Notes under the pieces: generated by a model | The model's database searches: none | What the model was told of the DNA's origin: nothing | Seen by the model: the letters and a program-made list of their open reading frames with translations, nothing else | From: JBFMHP01 sp964557295 | GTDB lineage: Bacteria > Pseudomonadota > Gammaproteobacteria > RBG-16-57-12 | DNA: 64,000 nucleotides | Direction: 5' to 3' | Assembly: GCA_964557295.1 (NCBI GenBank) | Contig: CAZKZP010000004.1 | Span: 1-64,000 of the forward strand | Position numbers and translations under genes: made by a program | Shown here: piece by piece, positions 11,301 through 18,897 of the stretch | Layout of the letters: each line of letters opens with the position of its first letter | Numbering within the stretch: the stretch's first letter is position 1

Positions 11301-12434
11301 ATGCCGTGCACCCGCCGGGGATTTCTCGCCAGCCTCGCCTGCGTCGCGGTAACCGCGACGCTGCCGGGCTGCGCCACGCCGCTCACGCTCACCGCGCGCA
11401 ACCCGCGCACCCGTTACTTGAGCGCGCGCGGCAGCGCGGATGGCCGATATTTTCTGAGCGGTTTCGACGAGTCCGGCACGTGGCGTTTCGACATCCCCCT
11501 GCCCGAGCGCGGCCATGGCGTGGCCGTGCATCCGGAGCATCATCACGTGACGGTGGTGGCGCGGCGGCCGGGGCAGTTTTTCCTGGTGGCCGATCTGGAC
11601 AGCGGCGCGGTGCTGCATCGTCTGCACAGCGAACCGAACCGGCACTTCTTCGGCCATGGCGTGTATTCACCCGACGGGCGCTGGTTTTACACCACGGAAA
11701 ACGACATCGAGAACGGCAGCGGCCTCGTCGCCGTGCGCGACGCGCATGATGACTATCGAGTGAGCCGGGAATTTTCCGCCCACGGCATCGGCCCGCACGA
11801 ACTGGCCTGGCTCAGCGACGGCCAAACCCTGGCGATCGCCAATGGCGGCATCGACACGCGCCCCGAAACCGGCCGCGCCATGCTCAATCTCGACGCCATG
11901 GCCCCCTCGCTGGTCTATCTCGACGCCGCCTCCGGCCGCTTGCTGGAGCAACACCGGCTCCCCGCCGCGCTGCACCAGAACAGCATCCGCCATTTCGCGC
12001 TGGGCAATGATGATCTGCTCTGCTTCGCCATGCAATATCAGGGCGCACCCTCCGATCTGCCGCCGCTGATCGGCCTGCACCGGCGCGGCGGCGAGATCCA
12101 GCTGCTCACGGCCCCCGAGGCGGTGCAGCGCCAGATGACCAATTATTGCGGCAGCGTCTGCGCCGATGTCTCCGGCGCATGGTTCGCCGTCTCCTCGCCC
12201 AAGGGCAATGTGGTGACCTTCTGGTCGGCGCAAAGCGGGGCATACGCTGGCAAGGCCGACATCCCCGACGGCTGCGGCCTCGCCGCCGGCGCCGAACCTG
12301 GCGAATTCATTCTGAGCAGCGGCCTCGGCGGCCTGTATCGCCATCGAGTCGCGGATGGGCGCACCCAATCACTCGACACCACAAATCGCGCTGCGCGCTG
12401 GGACAATCACATCACGCGCCTCGCGCTATCTTGA
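11301..12434 (+). CDS. DUF1513 family Tat-exported protein
   Basis: The 377-residue protein begins with a twin-arginine signal (TRRGFLASLA) ending in LPGC, so it may also be lipidated at Cys24. The rest is a DUF1513 domain, predicted to fold as a beta-propeller, with repeated blade-like segments such as SPDGRWFYTTEN and GIGPHELAWLSDGQTLAIANGG. The family accompanies imelysin and di-haem genes in Pseudomonas iron-regulated operons; its biochemical activity is unknown. ATG codons at 11289 (overlapping the previous gene) and 11301 are both possible. I prefer 11301 because it places the twin arginines close to the N-terminus. Confidence 0.85.
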   Translation: MPCTRRGFLASLACVAVTATLPGCATPLTLTARNPRTRYLSARGSADGRYFLSGFDESGTWRFDIPLPERGHGVAVHPEHHHVTVVARRPGQFFLVADLDSGAVLHRLHSEPNRHFFGHGVYSPDGRWFYTTENDIENGSGLVAVRDAHDDYRVSREFSAHGIGPHELAWLSDGQTLAIANGGIDTRPETGRAMLNLDAMAPSLVYLDAASGRLLEQHRLPAALHQNSIRHFALGNDDLLCFAMQYQGAPSDLPPLIGLHRRGGEIQLLTAPEAVQRQMTNYCGSVCADVSGAWFAVSSPKGNVVTFWSAQSGAYAGKADIPDGCGLAAGAEPGEFILSSGLGGLYRHRVADGRTQSLDTTNRAARWDNHITRLALS

Positions 12435-12443
12435 GGACCTCCG

Positions 12444-13826
12444 ATGACACTCAACCGACGCGACTTCCTGCGCCACCTGGCCTATCTCGGCGCCGCCACC
12501 GGCCTGCCCGCGCTAAGCGGCTGCACCATACTGCGGGCGCCGGATGAGCCCGGCTTCGACTACGTGCTCACCGCGATGCCCGCGCCGGTCGAACTGATGC
12601 ATGGAAAAACCACGCCCGCGCTCACCTTCAACGGCATCGCCCCCGCCCCGGTCTTGCGCGCGCGCCAGGGCGAACGCCTGCGCGTGAAACTCGTCAATCA
12701 ACTCGATCAAGATACCACCATCCACTGGCACGGCGTGCGCCTGCACAACGCGATGGACGGCGTGCCGTATCTCACCCAAGACCCAGTGCGCCCCGGCGAG
12801 AGTTTCGTCTACGAATTCATTACGCCCGACGCCGGCACCTTCTGGTATCACCCGCACATCAACAGCATCGAACAATTGAGCAAGGGCCTAGTGGGGCTGC
12901 TGATCGTCGCGGAGCGCGAACCGCCGGCCTTCGACGCCGACCTACCCTTGGTGCTGAAAAAATGGCGCCTCGACGACGACGGCCAATTCCTGCAACTCGC
13001 CACCCCGCGCAACAGCGCGCGCATGGGCACCCCCGGCACCTGGCAGACGGTCAACGCGCAGCACGACCCGGTGCTGCCGATCCCCGCCGGCGGCGCCGTG
13101 CGCCTACGCCTGGCCAACCTCGACAACACCGTCCACTACGACCTGCGGCTCGAATATCCCAACGTGCAACACCTCGCCTATGACGGCATGCCGCTGCACC
13201 CGCCGCGCGAACAGGAAGACTACGAACTCGGCCCCGGCATGCGCCTGGATCTCGGCCTCATCGCCCCGAGTGAAATCGGCGCCGACATCCCCTTGTACCA
13301 CCGGCGCGGCGAGCGCAGCGAACAGCTCTGCACCCTGCGCACCGTCCCCGCGCAACATCCCGCGCGCAGCGCCTTGCCCGCGCTCCCGCCCAACCCCATC
13401 GCCCTGCCCGAGACCGCCCATGCCGAAACCCTGCGCTTCACCTTCGACTGGAGCGGCGCCATCGCACCTGCGGGCGACACCGAGCACCCGAGCTTCTGGG
13501 CGATCAACAAAATCCCCTGGCCCGGCCATTCCGACGCCCACCTGCCGCCACCACTCGCCAAACTCCAACGCGGCCGCAGCTACATCTTCGAACTGGTCAA
13601 CACCAGCCAATACATGCACCCGATTCATCTACACGGCGTAGTATTCACCGTGCTCGACGCCAGCACGCGCGACATCCGCCCCTATCAAGCCGACACCGTC
13701 ATGCTCGGCAAATACGAAACCATCCGCATCGCCTTCGTCGCCGACAACCCCGGCCGCTGGATGTACCACTGCCACCTCATCGAACACATGCACACCGGCC
13801 TCATGGGCTACTTCGAGATCGCATGA
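12444..13826 (+). CDS. Tat-exported multicopper oxidase
   Basis: The 460-residue enzyme has a twin-arginine signal (NRRDFLRHLA) and all four copper-binding segments: IHWHG (His94, His96), FWYHPH (His136, His138), HPIHLHG near residue 390, and HCHLIEH (His442, Cys443, His444, His448). Multicopper oxidases oxidise phenols or metals such as Fe(II) or Cu(I) and reduce oxygen to water. The residue ten places after Cys443, usually the axial Met of CueO/CopA, is Leu453. Its place at the end of a Fur-box-led operon suggests a ferroxidase role, but a copper-tolerance or laccase role is not excluded. It starts nine bases after the DUF1513 gene. Confidence 0.9.
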   Translation: MTLNRRDFLRHLAYLGAATGLPALSGCTILRAPDEPGFDYVLTAMPAPVELMHGKTTPALTFNGIAPAPVLRARQGERLRVKLVNQLDQDTTIHWHGVRLHNAMDGVPYLTQDPVRPGESFVYEFITPDAGTFWYHPHINSIEQLSKGLVGLLIVAEREPPAFDADLPLVLKKWRLDDDGQFLQLATPRNSARMGTPGTWQTVNAQHDPVLPIPAGGAVRLRLANLDNTVHYDLRLEYPNVQHLAYDGMPLHPPREQEDYELGPGMRLDLGLIAPSEIGADIPLYHRRGERSEQLCTLRTVPAQHPARSALPALPPNPIALPETAHAETLRFTFDWSGAIAPAGDTEHPSFWAINKIPWPGHSDAHLPPPLAKLQRGRSYIFELVNTSQYMHPIHLHGVVFTVLDASTRDIRPYQADTVMLGKYETIRIAFVADNPGRWMYHCHLIEHMHTGLMGYFEIA

Positions 13827-14157
13827 CGAAGCACTGATGACGTGCGCGAACCGAGTCGGGCATGGCAATTTGTTGTCATGTAGATAGAGGCGGGTGAATA
13901 TAGAAACTCAGGCTAATAACCCGGCGACAAAATAGATCTGGTGAACTGTTCCCTCTCCCTCAGGGAGAGGGCTAGGGTGAGGGGGATTAACACATTAATT
14001 TACCCCCTCATCCTGTCCTTCTCCCGGAGGGAGAAGGTAAGATGCGTGGCAGAAATATTTAATCGCCGGGTTAATCAATGGTCAAGCCCATAGCCTGATG
14101 GGTAGAGCGCTGTGCGCGAAACCCGGGTTGCGCCTGCGGCGCTACCCAGGCCACCAC
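13827..14157. other. Intergenic region with a modular repeat
   Basis: No gene is visible in this stretch between the convergent multicopper oxidase and purK genes. It is dominated by the repeat at 13917-14073; nothing else can be assigned. Confidence 0.6.
13917..14073. repeat. Modular intergenic repeat, uninterrupted copy
   Basis: This 157-bp element is bounded by an 11-bp perfect terminal inverted repeat (TAACCCGGCGA at 13917-13927, TCGCCGGGTTA at 14063-14073). Inside are a CCCTCTCCC/GGGAGAGGG hairpin, CTAGGGTGAGGGGGATTAA, and a CCTTCTCCC/GGGAGAAGG hairpin. It is almost colinear with the copy at 30088-30338 but lacks that copy's insertions, so it serves as the reference form. Confidence 0.8.
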
Positions 14158-15246
14158 TCACCCCATCCTGTCACTGAGCCCGATCACCGCTTGCAGCGGC
14201 GCTTGGAGTAATTCGGGCGTGGCGGCGCGCACGGTGACATGGCCGACCTTACGGCCGGGGCGGTCGGCTTTGCCGTAGTGATGCAGGTGGGTGTTGGGGA
14301 TGGCGAGGACTTCGGCGGCGGCGGGCATGCGGCCGATGAAGTTGACCATGGCGCTGTGCTGCACTGTCTCGGTGGAACCGAGCGGGAGGCCGAGGATGGC
14401 GCGCAGGTGGTTCTCGAACTGGCTGGTCTCGGCGCCCTCGATGGTCCAGTGGCCGGAGTTGTGGACGCGCGGGGCGATCTCGTTGGCGAGCAGTCCGCCG
14501 TCGTGCACGAAGAACTCGAACGCCAATACGCCGACATATTCCAGTTCATCCAACACGCGACGGCTGTAGTCTTCCGCCTGTTGCTGCAAGGCGGCGTGGA
14601 TGTACGGGCGCGCCAGGCGCAAGATGCCATCGCGGTGCACGTTTTCGCTGAGCGCATAGCAGGCGACGTTTCCCATTCGATCGCGCACGGCGATCATCGA
14701 GACTTCGCGCTCGAACGGCACGAATCCCTCGGCCAGCAGCGGTTGGCCGCCGAGCTCGGCCCAGGCGGCTTCGATATCGTGCGCGCTGCGAATCACCTTC
14801 TGCCCCTTGCCGTCGTAACCCTGGGTGCGGGTCTTGAGCACGAGGGGCATGCCGATCACGGCGAGCGCCGCGTCGAATTCCTCGCGCGTGCCGATCGTGG
14901 CGAACGGCGGCACGGGGATGCCTAGGTCACGGAACAAGGTCTTCTCGCGCAAGCGGTCCTGCGCGACCAGGACGGCGTTGGGGCGCGGGAAGACGTTGCC
15001 ATAACTCTCGAGATGGCGCAGGGCGCTGGCGGGGATGTGTTCGAATTCGAAGGTGACGACGTCGCACCCGGCCGCCAGGGAGTCGAGCGGGGCCACTTCA
15101 TCGTAGGGCGATGTCACATGAGGTGCCACCGCGGCGGCGCAGGCCTCCCGCGCCGGATCGATGAACGTGCAGGCCACGCCGAGCGGGTGGCCGGCCAAGG
15201 CAAGCATGCGGGCCAGCTGCCCGCCGCCAAGGATACCGACCTTCAT
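14158..15246 (-). CDS. purK: N5-carboxyaminoimidazole ribonucleotide synthase (PurK)
   Basis: PurK is the ATP-grasp enzyme of purine biosynthesis that carboxylates AIR to N5-CAIR using ATP and bicarbonate. The 362 residues are normal length. The N-terminal GILGGGQLARML is the classic PurK nucleotide-fold start. LVLKTRTQGYDGKGQ and the NEIAPRVHNSGHWT segment (catalytic and Mg-binding region) are intact. The gene overlaps purE by four bases (ATGA), so the two are translationally coupled in the order purE-purK. Confidence 0.96.
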   Translation of the reverse strand: MKVGILGGGQLARMLALAGHPLGVACTFIDPAREACAAAVAPHVTSPYDEVAPLDSLAAGCDVVTFEFEHIPASALRHLESYGNVFPRPNAVLVAQDRLREKTLFRDLGIPVPPFATIGTREEFDAALAVIGMPLVLKTRTQGYDGKGQKVIRSAHDIEAAWAELGGQPLLAEGFVPFEREVSMIAVRDRMGNVACYALSENVHRDGILRLARPYIHAALQQQAEDYSRRVLDELEYVGVLAFEFFVHDGGLLANEIAPRVHNSGHWTIEGAETSQFENHLRAILGLPLGSTETVQHSAMVNFIGRMPAAAEVLAIPNTHLHHYGKADRPGRKVGHVTVRAATPELLQAPLQAVIGLSDRMG

Positions 15247-15746
15247 CCGTTCACCCTGGGATCGGGATTGGCCAGCACGGTGTCGGTCTGGTTCTTGCGG
15301 AACTCGTGCAGGGCGCGGCGGATCTCGGGGTATTTATTGCCGAGGATGGCGGCCGCGAGCAGCGCGGCGTTGATGGCCCCGGCCTTGCCGATGGAGAGCG
15401 TGCCGACCGGGATGCCGCCCGGCATCTGGACGATCGACAGCAGCGAATCCAGGCCGTTGAGGGTGTGCGATTGCACCGGAACGCCCAGCACCGGCAGGAC
15501 GGTCTTGGAGGCGACCATGCCGGGCAGGTGGGCCGCGCCGCCGGCCCCGGCGATGATTACTTCGAGGCCGCGCGCCTCGGCCTGAGCGGCATAATCGAAC
15601 AACAGATCGGGGGTGCGATGGGCAGAAACCACGCGCACCTCGTGCGGCACGCCCAGTTTCTCCAGGATCTCGGCACCATGCATCATGGTCGCCCAGTCCG
15701 ACTGCGACCCCATGATCATACCTACCAATGGCTTCGTTCCGCTCAT
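15243..15746 (-). CDS. purE: N5-carboxyaminoimidazole ribonucleotide mutase (PurE)
   Basis: PurE (class I) converts N5-CAIR, the product of PurK, into CAIR. The 167 residues match the family (about 160-170). GSQSDW near the N-terminus, SAHRTP (catalytic His) and AGAGGAAHLPGM are the substrate-binding segments. The start at 15746 (MSGTKPLVGMIMGS) is chosen over a longer frame to 15854 because the extra 36 residues are unlike any PurE. No PUR box is recognisable upstream. Confidence 0.96.
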   Translation of the reverse strand: MSGTKPLVGMIMGSQSDWATMMHGAEILEKLGVPHEVRVVSAHRTPDLLFDYAAQAEARGLEVIIAGAGGAAHLPGMVASKTVLPVLGVPVQSHTLNGLDSLLSIVQMPGGIPVGTLSIGKAGAINAALLAAAILGNKYPEIRRALHEFRKNQTDTVLANPDPRVNG

Positions 15747-15943
15747 GCTCGGCTCCGGAAAATGGAAGGCGCAATGGTACCAAACTACGGGATAACAACC
15801 AAGATCACGGGGACTTTGCGCCGCCTGGAGCCGGATAAGGATCCCGACGATCAACTATCTCTTCCGCATGTTTCGAGACGTTCCCCCGCCTGCGGGAGTG
15901 GGAGTGTCACCCGATTTAAGGAGGTCTTTAAAAATTAGATTTT

Positions 15944-15970
15944 GTCATTCTGGCGAATGCCGGAATCCAG
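15944..15970. repeat. Single arm of the GTCATTCCGG repeat
   Basis: GTCATTCTGGCGAATGCCGG followed by AATCCAG is a diverged half of the perfect inverted repeat found at 55950-56026. Confidence 0.55.
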
Positions 15971-16051
15971 TGTTTTCAAGGATCTAGAAGTACCAATAAT
16001 TTGATTACCTCCGCCGGTCGCGACACATCAAGCGAGCGGCACCCCAGGACG

Positions 16052-16080
16052 AAAAAAGGGCGGCTCATTGCGAGCCGCCC
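16052..16080 (-). terminator. Rho-independent terminator of the EF-hand gene
   Basis: A nine-base-pair stem (GGGCGGCTC at 16058-16066 with GAGCCGCCC at 16072-16080) and a five-base loop are followed on the minus strand by six T residues (16052-16057). It sits about 70 bases after the EF-hand stop codon. Confidence 0.9.
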
Positions 16081-16151
16081 TTCATCGTCCAGCGAGATCC
16101 CCGCCCGAGGAATCGGCCTTGAGCGGCGGGTATGCCTCCCTGGAACGTAAC

Positions 16152-16427
16152 TTACTCGACCTTTTCCAAATGAATGGAAGCGTACTCGTCCTTGTTCAGT
16201 TTCTTGTCCTTGTCGGCATCGGCGGCGCTGAAGTGCTCCATCACCTCTTTATGCTTATTCAGCTCCTCGACCGACAAATACCCGTCTTTATTGGTATCCA
16301 TCTTGTCGAACGCCGGCAACTCCTCGGAGTGCTTCGTATCCGCCATGGATGCGGCGGAAGCTGCACCAGCAACGCACAAGGTGGCCACAGCCACGGCTGC
16401 GATAAATTGACCTTTCAAATTGCTCAT
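16152..16427 (-). CDS. Small exported EF-hand protein
   Basis: The 91-residue precursor has a signal peptide ending in AGAASA (about residue 25) and a mature part with two EF-hand calcium loops. The first (DTNKDGYLSVEE) is canonical. The second (DADKDKKLNKDE) has Lys in place of the conserved Gly at loop position 6, so it may bind more weakly. It is probably a periplasmic calcium-binding protein of unknown role. The start at 16427 is preferred because GGAG lies nine bases upstream of it but only three bases upstream of the ATG at 16433. It is monocistronic, with its own terminator. Confidence 0.82.
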   Translation of the reverse strand: MSNLKGQFIAAVAVATLCVAGAASAASMADTKHSEELPAFDKMDTNKDGYLSVEELNKHKEVMEHFSAADADKDKKLNKDEYASIHLEKVE

Positions 16428-16729
16428 ATTCATTCTCTCCACTCTGTATTGGGACATACTTATGTCCATCGTTTCCATTTACCTTACAAAAAGCCATGAC
16501 GCTGGTTCATAAATTCTTTTTGCAAGGAAATTTATAGTCCACACATGAGTCCGGCGCCACGTAGCAACCCCCTGATTTACGTGAATCACTTCGCAGAATC
16601 CGAATATACTGAACACTTCGCCGTCACCCAGCGTCCATTCCGGCTCCGCGAAGCGAAATACTATGTGAGGCGGACATTAGCGGTTATGATGGGGTTATTC
16701 CTGGCACATTCCATGGGAGAGGCAACACG
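16428..16729. other. Divergent intergenic region
   Basis: This is the upstream region shared by the EF-hand gene (minus) and the small Cys-rich gene (plus). It contains a dyad GGACATA-CT-TATGTCC at 16452-16467, just upstream of the EF-hand start and operator-like in form. A TATACT at 16605-16610 could be a -10 element for the plus strand but has no good -35. A plus-strand open frame here (16545-16808) has no recognisable content. Confidence 0.4.
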
Positions 16730-16918
16730 ATGGGCGGATGGGGCTGTCCCCACGAAGTCAACGGCCGGTGCCAACGGCTCAATGATGCGACATGTCATCC
16801 CGGCATGAAGGGATGTGTGTTGTTCGCCCGTTTCAGAGCCAGCACTGAACGCCAAAACACCCAGCCGACCGAGAACGCCTCAGCCACTCAGCCCGGAACA
16901 CAGCCGGAACGACATTAA
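16730..16918 (+). CDS. Small Cys-rich protein of unknown function
   Basis: The 62-residue protein has four cysteines in its first 29 residues (Cys6, 14, 22, 29), in the pattern GCPHE...GRC...TCHPGMKGCVLF. The regular seven- or eight-residue spacing suggests a metal site (zinc or Fe-S) or two disulfides. There is no signal peptide or membrane segment. The tail after residue 36 is polar and probably disordered. A strong GGGAGAGG ribosome site eight bases before the ATG supports translation. I recall similar short CPHE/PGMKGC proteins annotated only as hypothetical in other proteobacteria; that is memory, not a search. It lies 129 bases before the efflux operon in the same direction. Confidence 0.65.
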   Translation: MGGWGCPHEVNGRCQRLNDATCHPGMKGCVLFARFRASTERQNTQPTENASATQPGTQPERH

Positions 16919-17047
16919 AAACCACGCGCCCAGCGGCGGCCTTTTGCTTCATGCTCGAAAAGGACCAGGAAGTGGTACTTTAGAAAAACAAACAGTCTAT
17001 GGATCACCGCTTCCAGTGGTGATCATCAATACTACGAGCGCCTTCCC

Positions 17048-18205
17048 ATGAGACATCCACGCCGCATTCTCCTCATCGCCCTCGTCATCACCAGCATCCC
17101 GGTCATCTGGTGGCTGTCACGCCCTGATCCGATCCCGGTCAAATTGCACACGGTGGAATATGGGACGGTTGAAGACACCGTGGCCAACACCCGCACCGGC
17201 ACCATCACCGCCTGCCGGCGCGCGCAGATCGTGCCCATCGTCAGCGGCAGGGTGGAAAAGCTGCTCGTCCACAAAGGCCAGCAGGTCAAGGCCGGGCAAC
17301 TGCTGATCGAATTGTGGAACGCGGATATCAAGGCGCAGATCGCGCTGTCCAACAGTGAAACCAAATCCGCACGGGCCTTGGCGGAAGAATCCTGCCTGCG
17401 CGCAGAGCAAGCGCAACGCGATGCAGATCGTGTCCGGCAATTGAAGCAACGCGGCCTCGTCTCCGAGGAAAGCCATGACCAGGCCGTCAACACCGCCCGC
17501 GCCACGCAGGCCGCGTGCAACGCCACGCGCGCGTCGGTCGATGTCAGCACCGGCAGACTCAAGGTGCTCGCCGCTGAACTCGAACGCACCCAGCTCAAGG
17601 CGCCGTTCGACGGCATCGTGGCCGACATCAACGCGGAACTGGGCGAGGTGCTCGCGCCGGTGACCGCCCTGGGCCAATACGCCTCGGCCGTCGACCTCAT
17701 CGAGGAAGGCTGTCTTTATGTCTCCACACCAATCGATGAAATCGACGTGCCGGCGATCAAGCCCGGCCTCACCGCCTATGTCACGCTCGATGCCTTTCCC
17801 AAGCAGCGCTTCGCCGGCACGGTGCGCCGCATCGCGCCTTATGTGTTGGATCTGGAAAAACAGGCGCGCACCGTTGAGGTGGAAGTGGAGTTGCGCGATC
17901 CGGACGTGGTGAAGCAGTTGCAACCCGGCTACAGCGCCGATGTCGAGATCGTGCTCGACCGCCGCGAAAACGTGCTGTGGGTTCCCACCACCGCCATTCA
18001 AGCCGGCAATGTGGCGTGGGTGTACGATGCAGGCCAAGGCACGCTGCAAAAGCGCGTCATCACCCCGGGTCTGAAGAATTGGCAGACAACGGAAGTGAGC
18101 GCGGGACTCACGCGCGGCGAACGCATCGTGCTGCCGACCGACAAGCGCGAATTCACCGAGGACATGGCGGTGACCCCGCAAGAACAGAACGATCAAGCGC
18201 GATGA
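17048..18205 (+). CDS. Efflux periplasmic adaptor (HlyD/MacA-like)
   Basis: The 385-residue membrane fusion protein bridges an inner-membrane ABC transporter to an outer-membrane channel. Residues about 7-24 form the single N-terminal membrane anchor. Next come a lipoyl-like half (IVSGRVEKLLVHKGQQVKAGQLL), a coiled-coil hairpin at about 95-165, the second lipoyl half (LKAPFDGIVADI) and a beta-barrel domain. It is the first gene of a four-gene efflux set; its stop overlaps the ATPase start by four bases (ATGA). The substrate is unknown, and no outer-membrane TolC-type channel is encoded in the window. Confidence 0.9.
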   Translation: MRHPRRILLIALVITSIPVIWWLSRPDPIPVKLHTVEYGTVEDTVANTRTGTITACRRAQIVPIVSGRVEKLLVHKGQQVKAGQLLIELWNADIKAQIALSNSETKSARALAEESCLRAEQAQRDADRVRQLKQRGLVSEESHDQAVNTARATQAACNATRASVDVSTGRLKVLAAELERTQLKAPFDGIVADINAELGEVLAPVTALGQYASAVDLIEEGCLYVSTPIDEIDVPAIKPGLTAYVTLDAFPKQRFAGTVRRIAPYVLDLEKQARTVEVEVELRDPDVVKQLQPGYSADVEIVLDRRENVLWVPTTAIQAGNVAWVYDAGQGTLQKRVITPGLKNWQTTEVSAGLTRGERIVLPTDKREFTEDMAVTPQEQNDQAR

Positions 18206-18897
18206 CGCCGATCATCGACATGCAGCATGTCAACCGCGTGTTCAGCGTCGGCACGCAGCAGGTGCACGCGCTGCGCGACATCAATCTCACTGTGGCGCCC
18301 GGCGCCTACATCTCGATCATGGGGCCTTCCGGCTCTGGCAAATCCACCCTGCTCAACCTGATCGGCCTGCTCGATCGCCCGAGTGAGGGCCGCTATCTGC
18401 TCGATGGCCGCGAAACCACCATGCTCGATGACGAAGAGCAGGCCCGGATGCGCCGCGATGAGTTGGGGTTCGTCTTCCAGTTCTTCCATCTGGTACCGCG
18501 CCTGACGGCGGTGGAAAACATCGAGCTGCCGATGATGCTCAGCGGCATCCCGCCCGAGGAACGGCGCAAACGCGCCCTGGCCAGTCTCGCCGATTACGGC
18601 ATCGCCGATCGCGCCGATCATCGTCCGGATCAGCTCTCCGGAGGTCAACGCCAGCGCGTGGCCATCGCCCGCGCGACCGTGATGCGCCCCAAGATCATCC
18701 TAGCCGATGAACCCACCGGCAATCTCGATCGCAGCAGCGGCGCGGAAGTAATCAATATCCTGGAGCGGCTCAATCGCGAAGGCATCACGCTGATCGTCGT
18801 CACCCATGATCCAGAAATCGGCCATCGCGCGCGCGAACAGATCCGCATCGTCGATGGCGCCATGGTCGAGCATACGCGCCGAGACCCGCACACATGA
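18202..18897 (+). CDS. ABC transporter ATP-binding protein (MacB/LolD type)
   Basis: This 231-residue ATPase belongs to the MacB/LolD/FtsE group. Walker A is GPSGSGKST at 41-49, the signature is LSGGQRQRV and Walker B is IILADEPTGNLD. In MacB the ATPase is fused to the permease; here it is a separate protein. The ATG at 18202 overlaps the adaptor stop, and the end overlaps the first permease by four bases, so the three are translationally coupled. Earlier in-frame starts would only read through the adaptor gene. Confidence 0.93.
   Translation: MTPIIDMQHVNRVFSVGTQQVHALRDINLTVAPGAYISIMGPSGSGKSTLLNLIGLLDRPSEGRYLLDGRETTMLDDEEQARMRRDELGFVFQFFHLVPRLTAVENIELPMMLSGIPPEERRKRALASLADYGIADRADHRPDQLSGGQRQRVAIARATVMRPKIILADEPTGNLDRSSGAEVINILERLNREGITLIVVTHDPEIGHRAREQIRIVDGAMVEHTRRDPHT

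Larger units (their letters stand above)
15747..16151. other. Intergenic region upstream of purE with repeat fragments
   Basis: No gene is supported here. The region holds the purE leader, a cytosine-rich hairpin fragment at about 15883-15905 (CCCCCGCCTGCGGGAGTGGG), a single arm of the GTCATTC...GGAATCCAG repeat at 15944-15970, and the terminator of the EF-hand gene. Confidence 0.5.

Noticed and set aside
16545..16808. Plus-strand open frame of 87 codons before the Cys-rich gene
   Set aside because: It overlaps the better supported Cys-rich gene, has no ribosome site and no recognisable features.
16428..17047. Insertion sequence or prophage in the low-density stretch
   Set aside because: No transposase, integrase or terminal repeats are visible.
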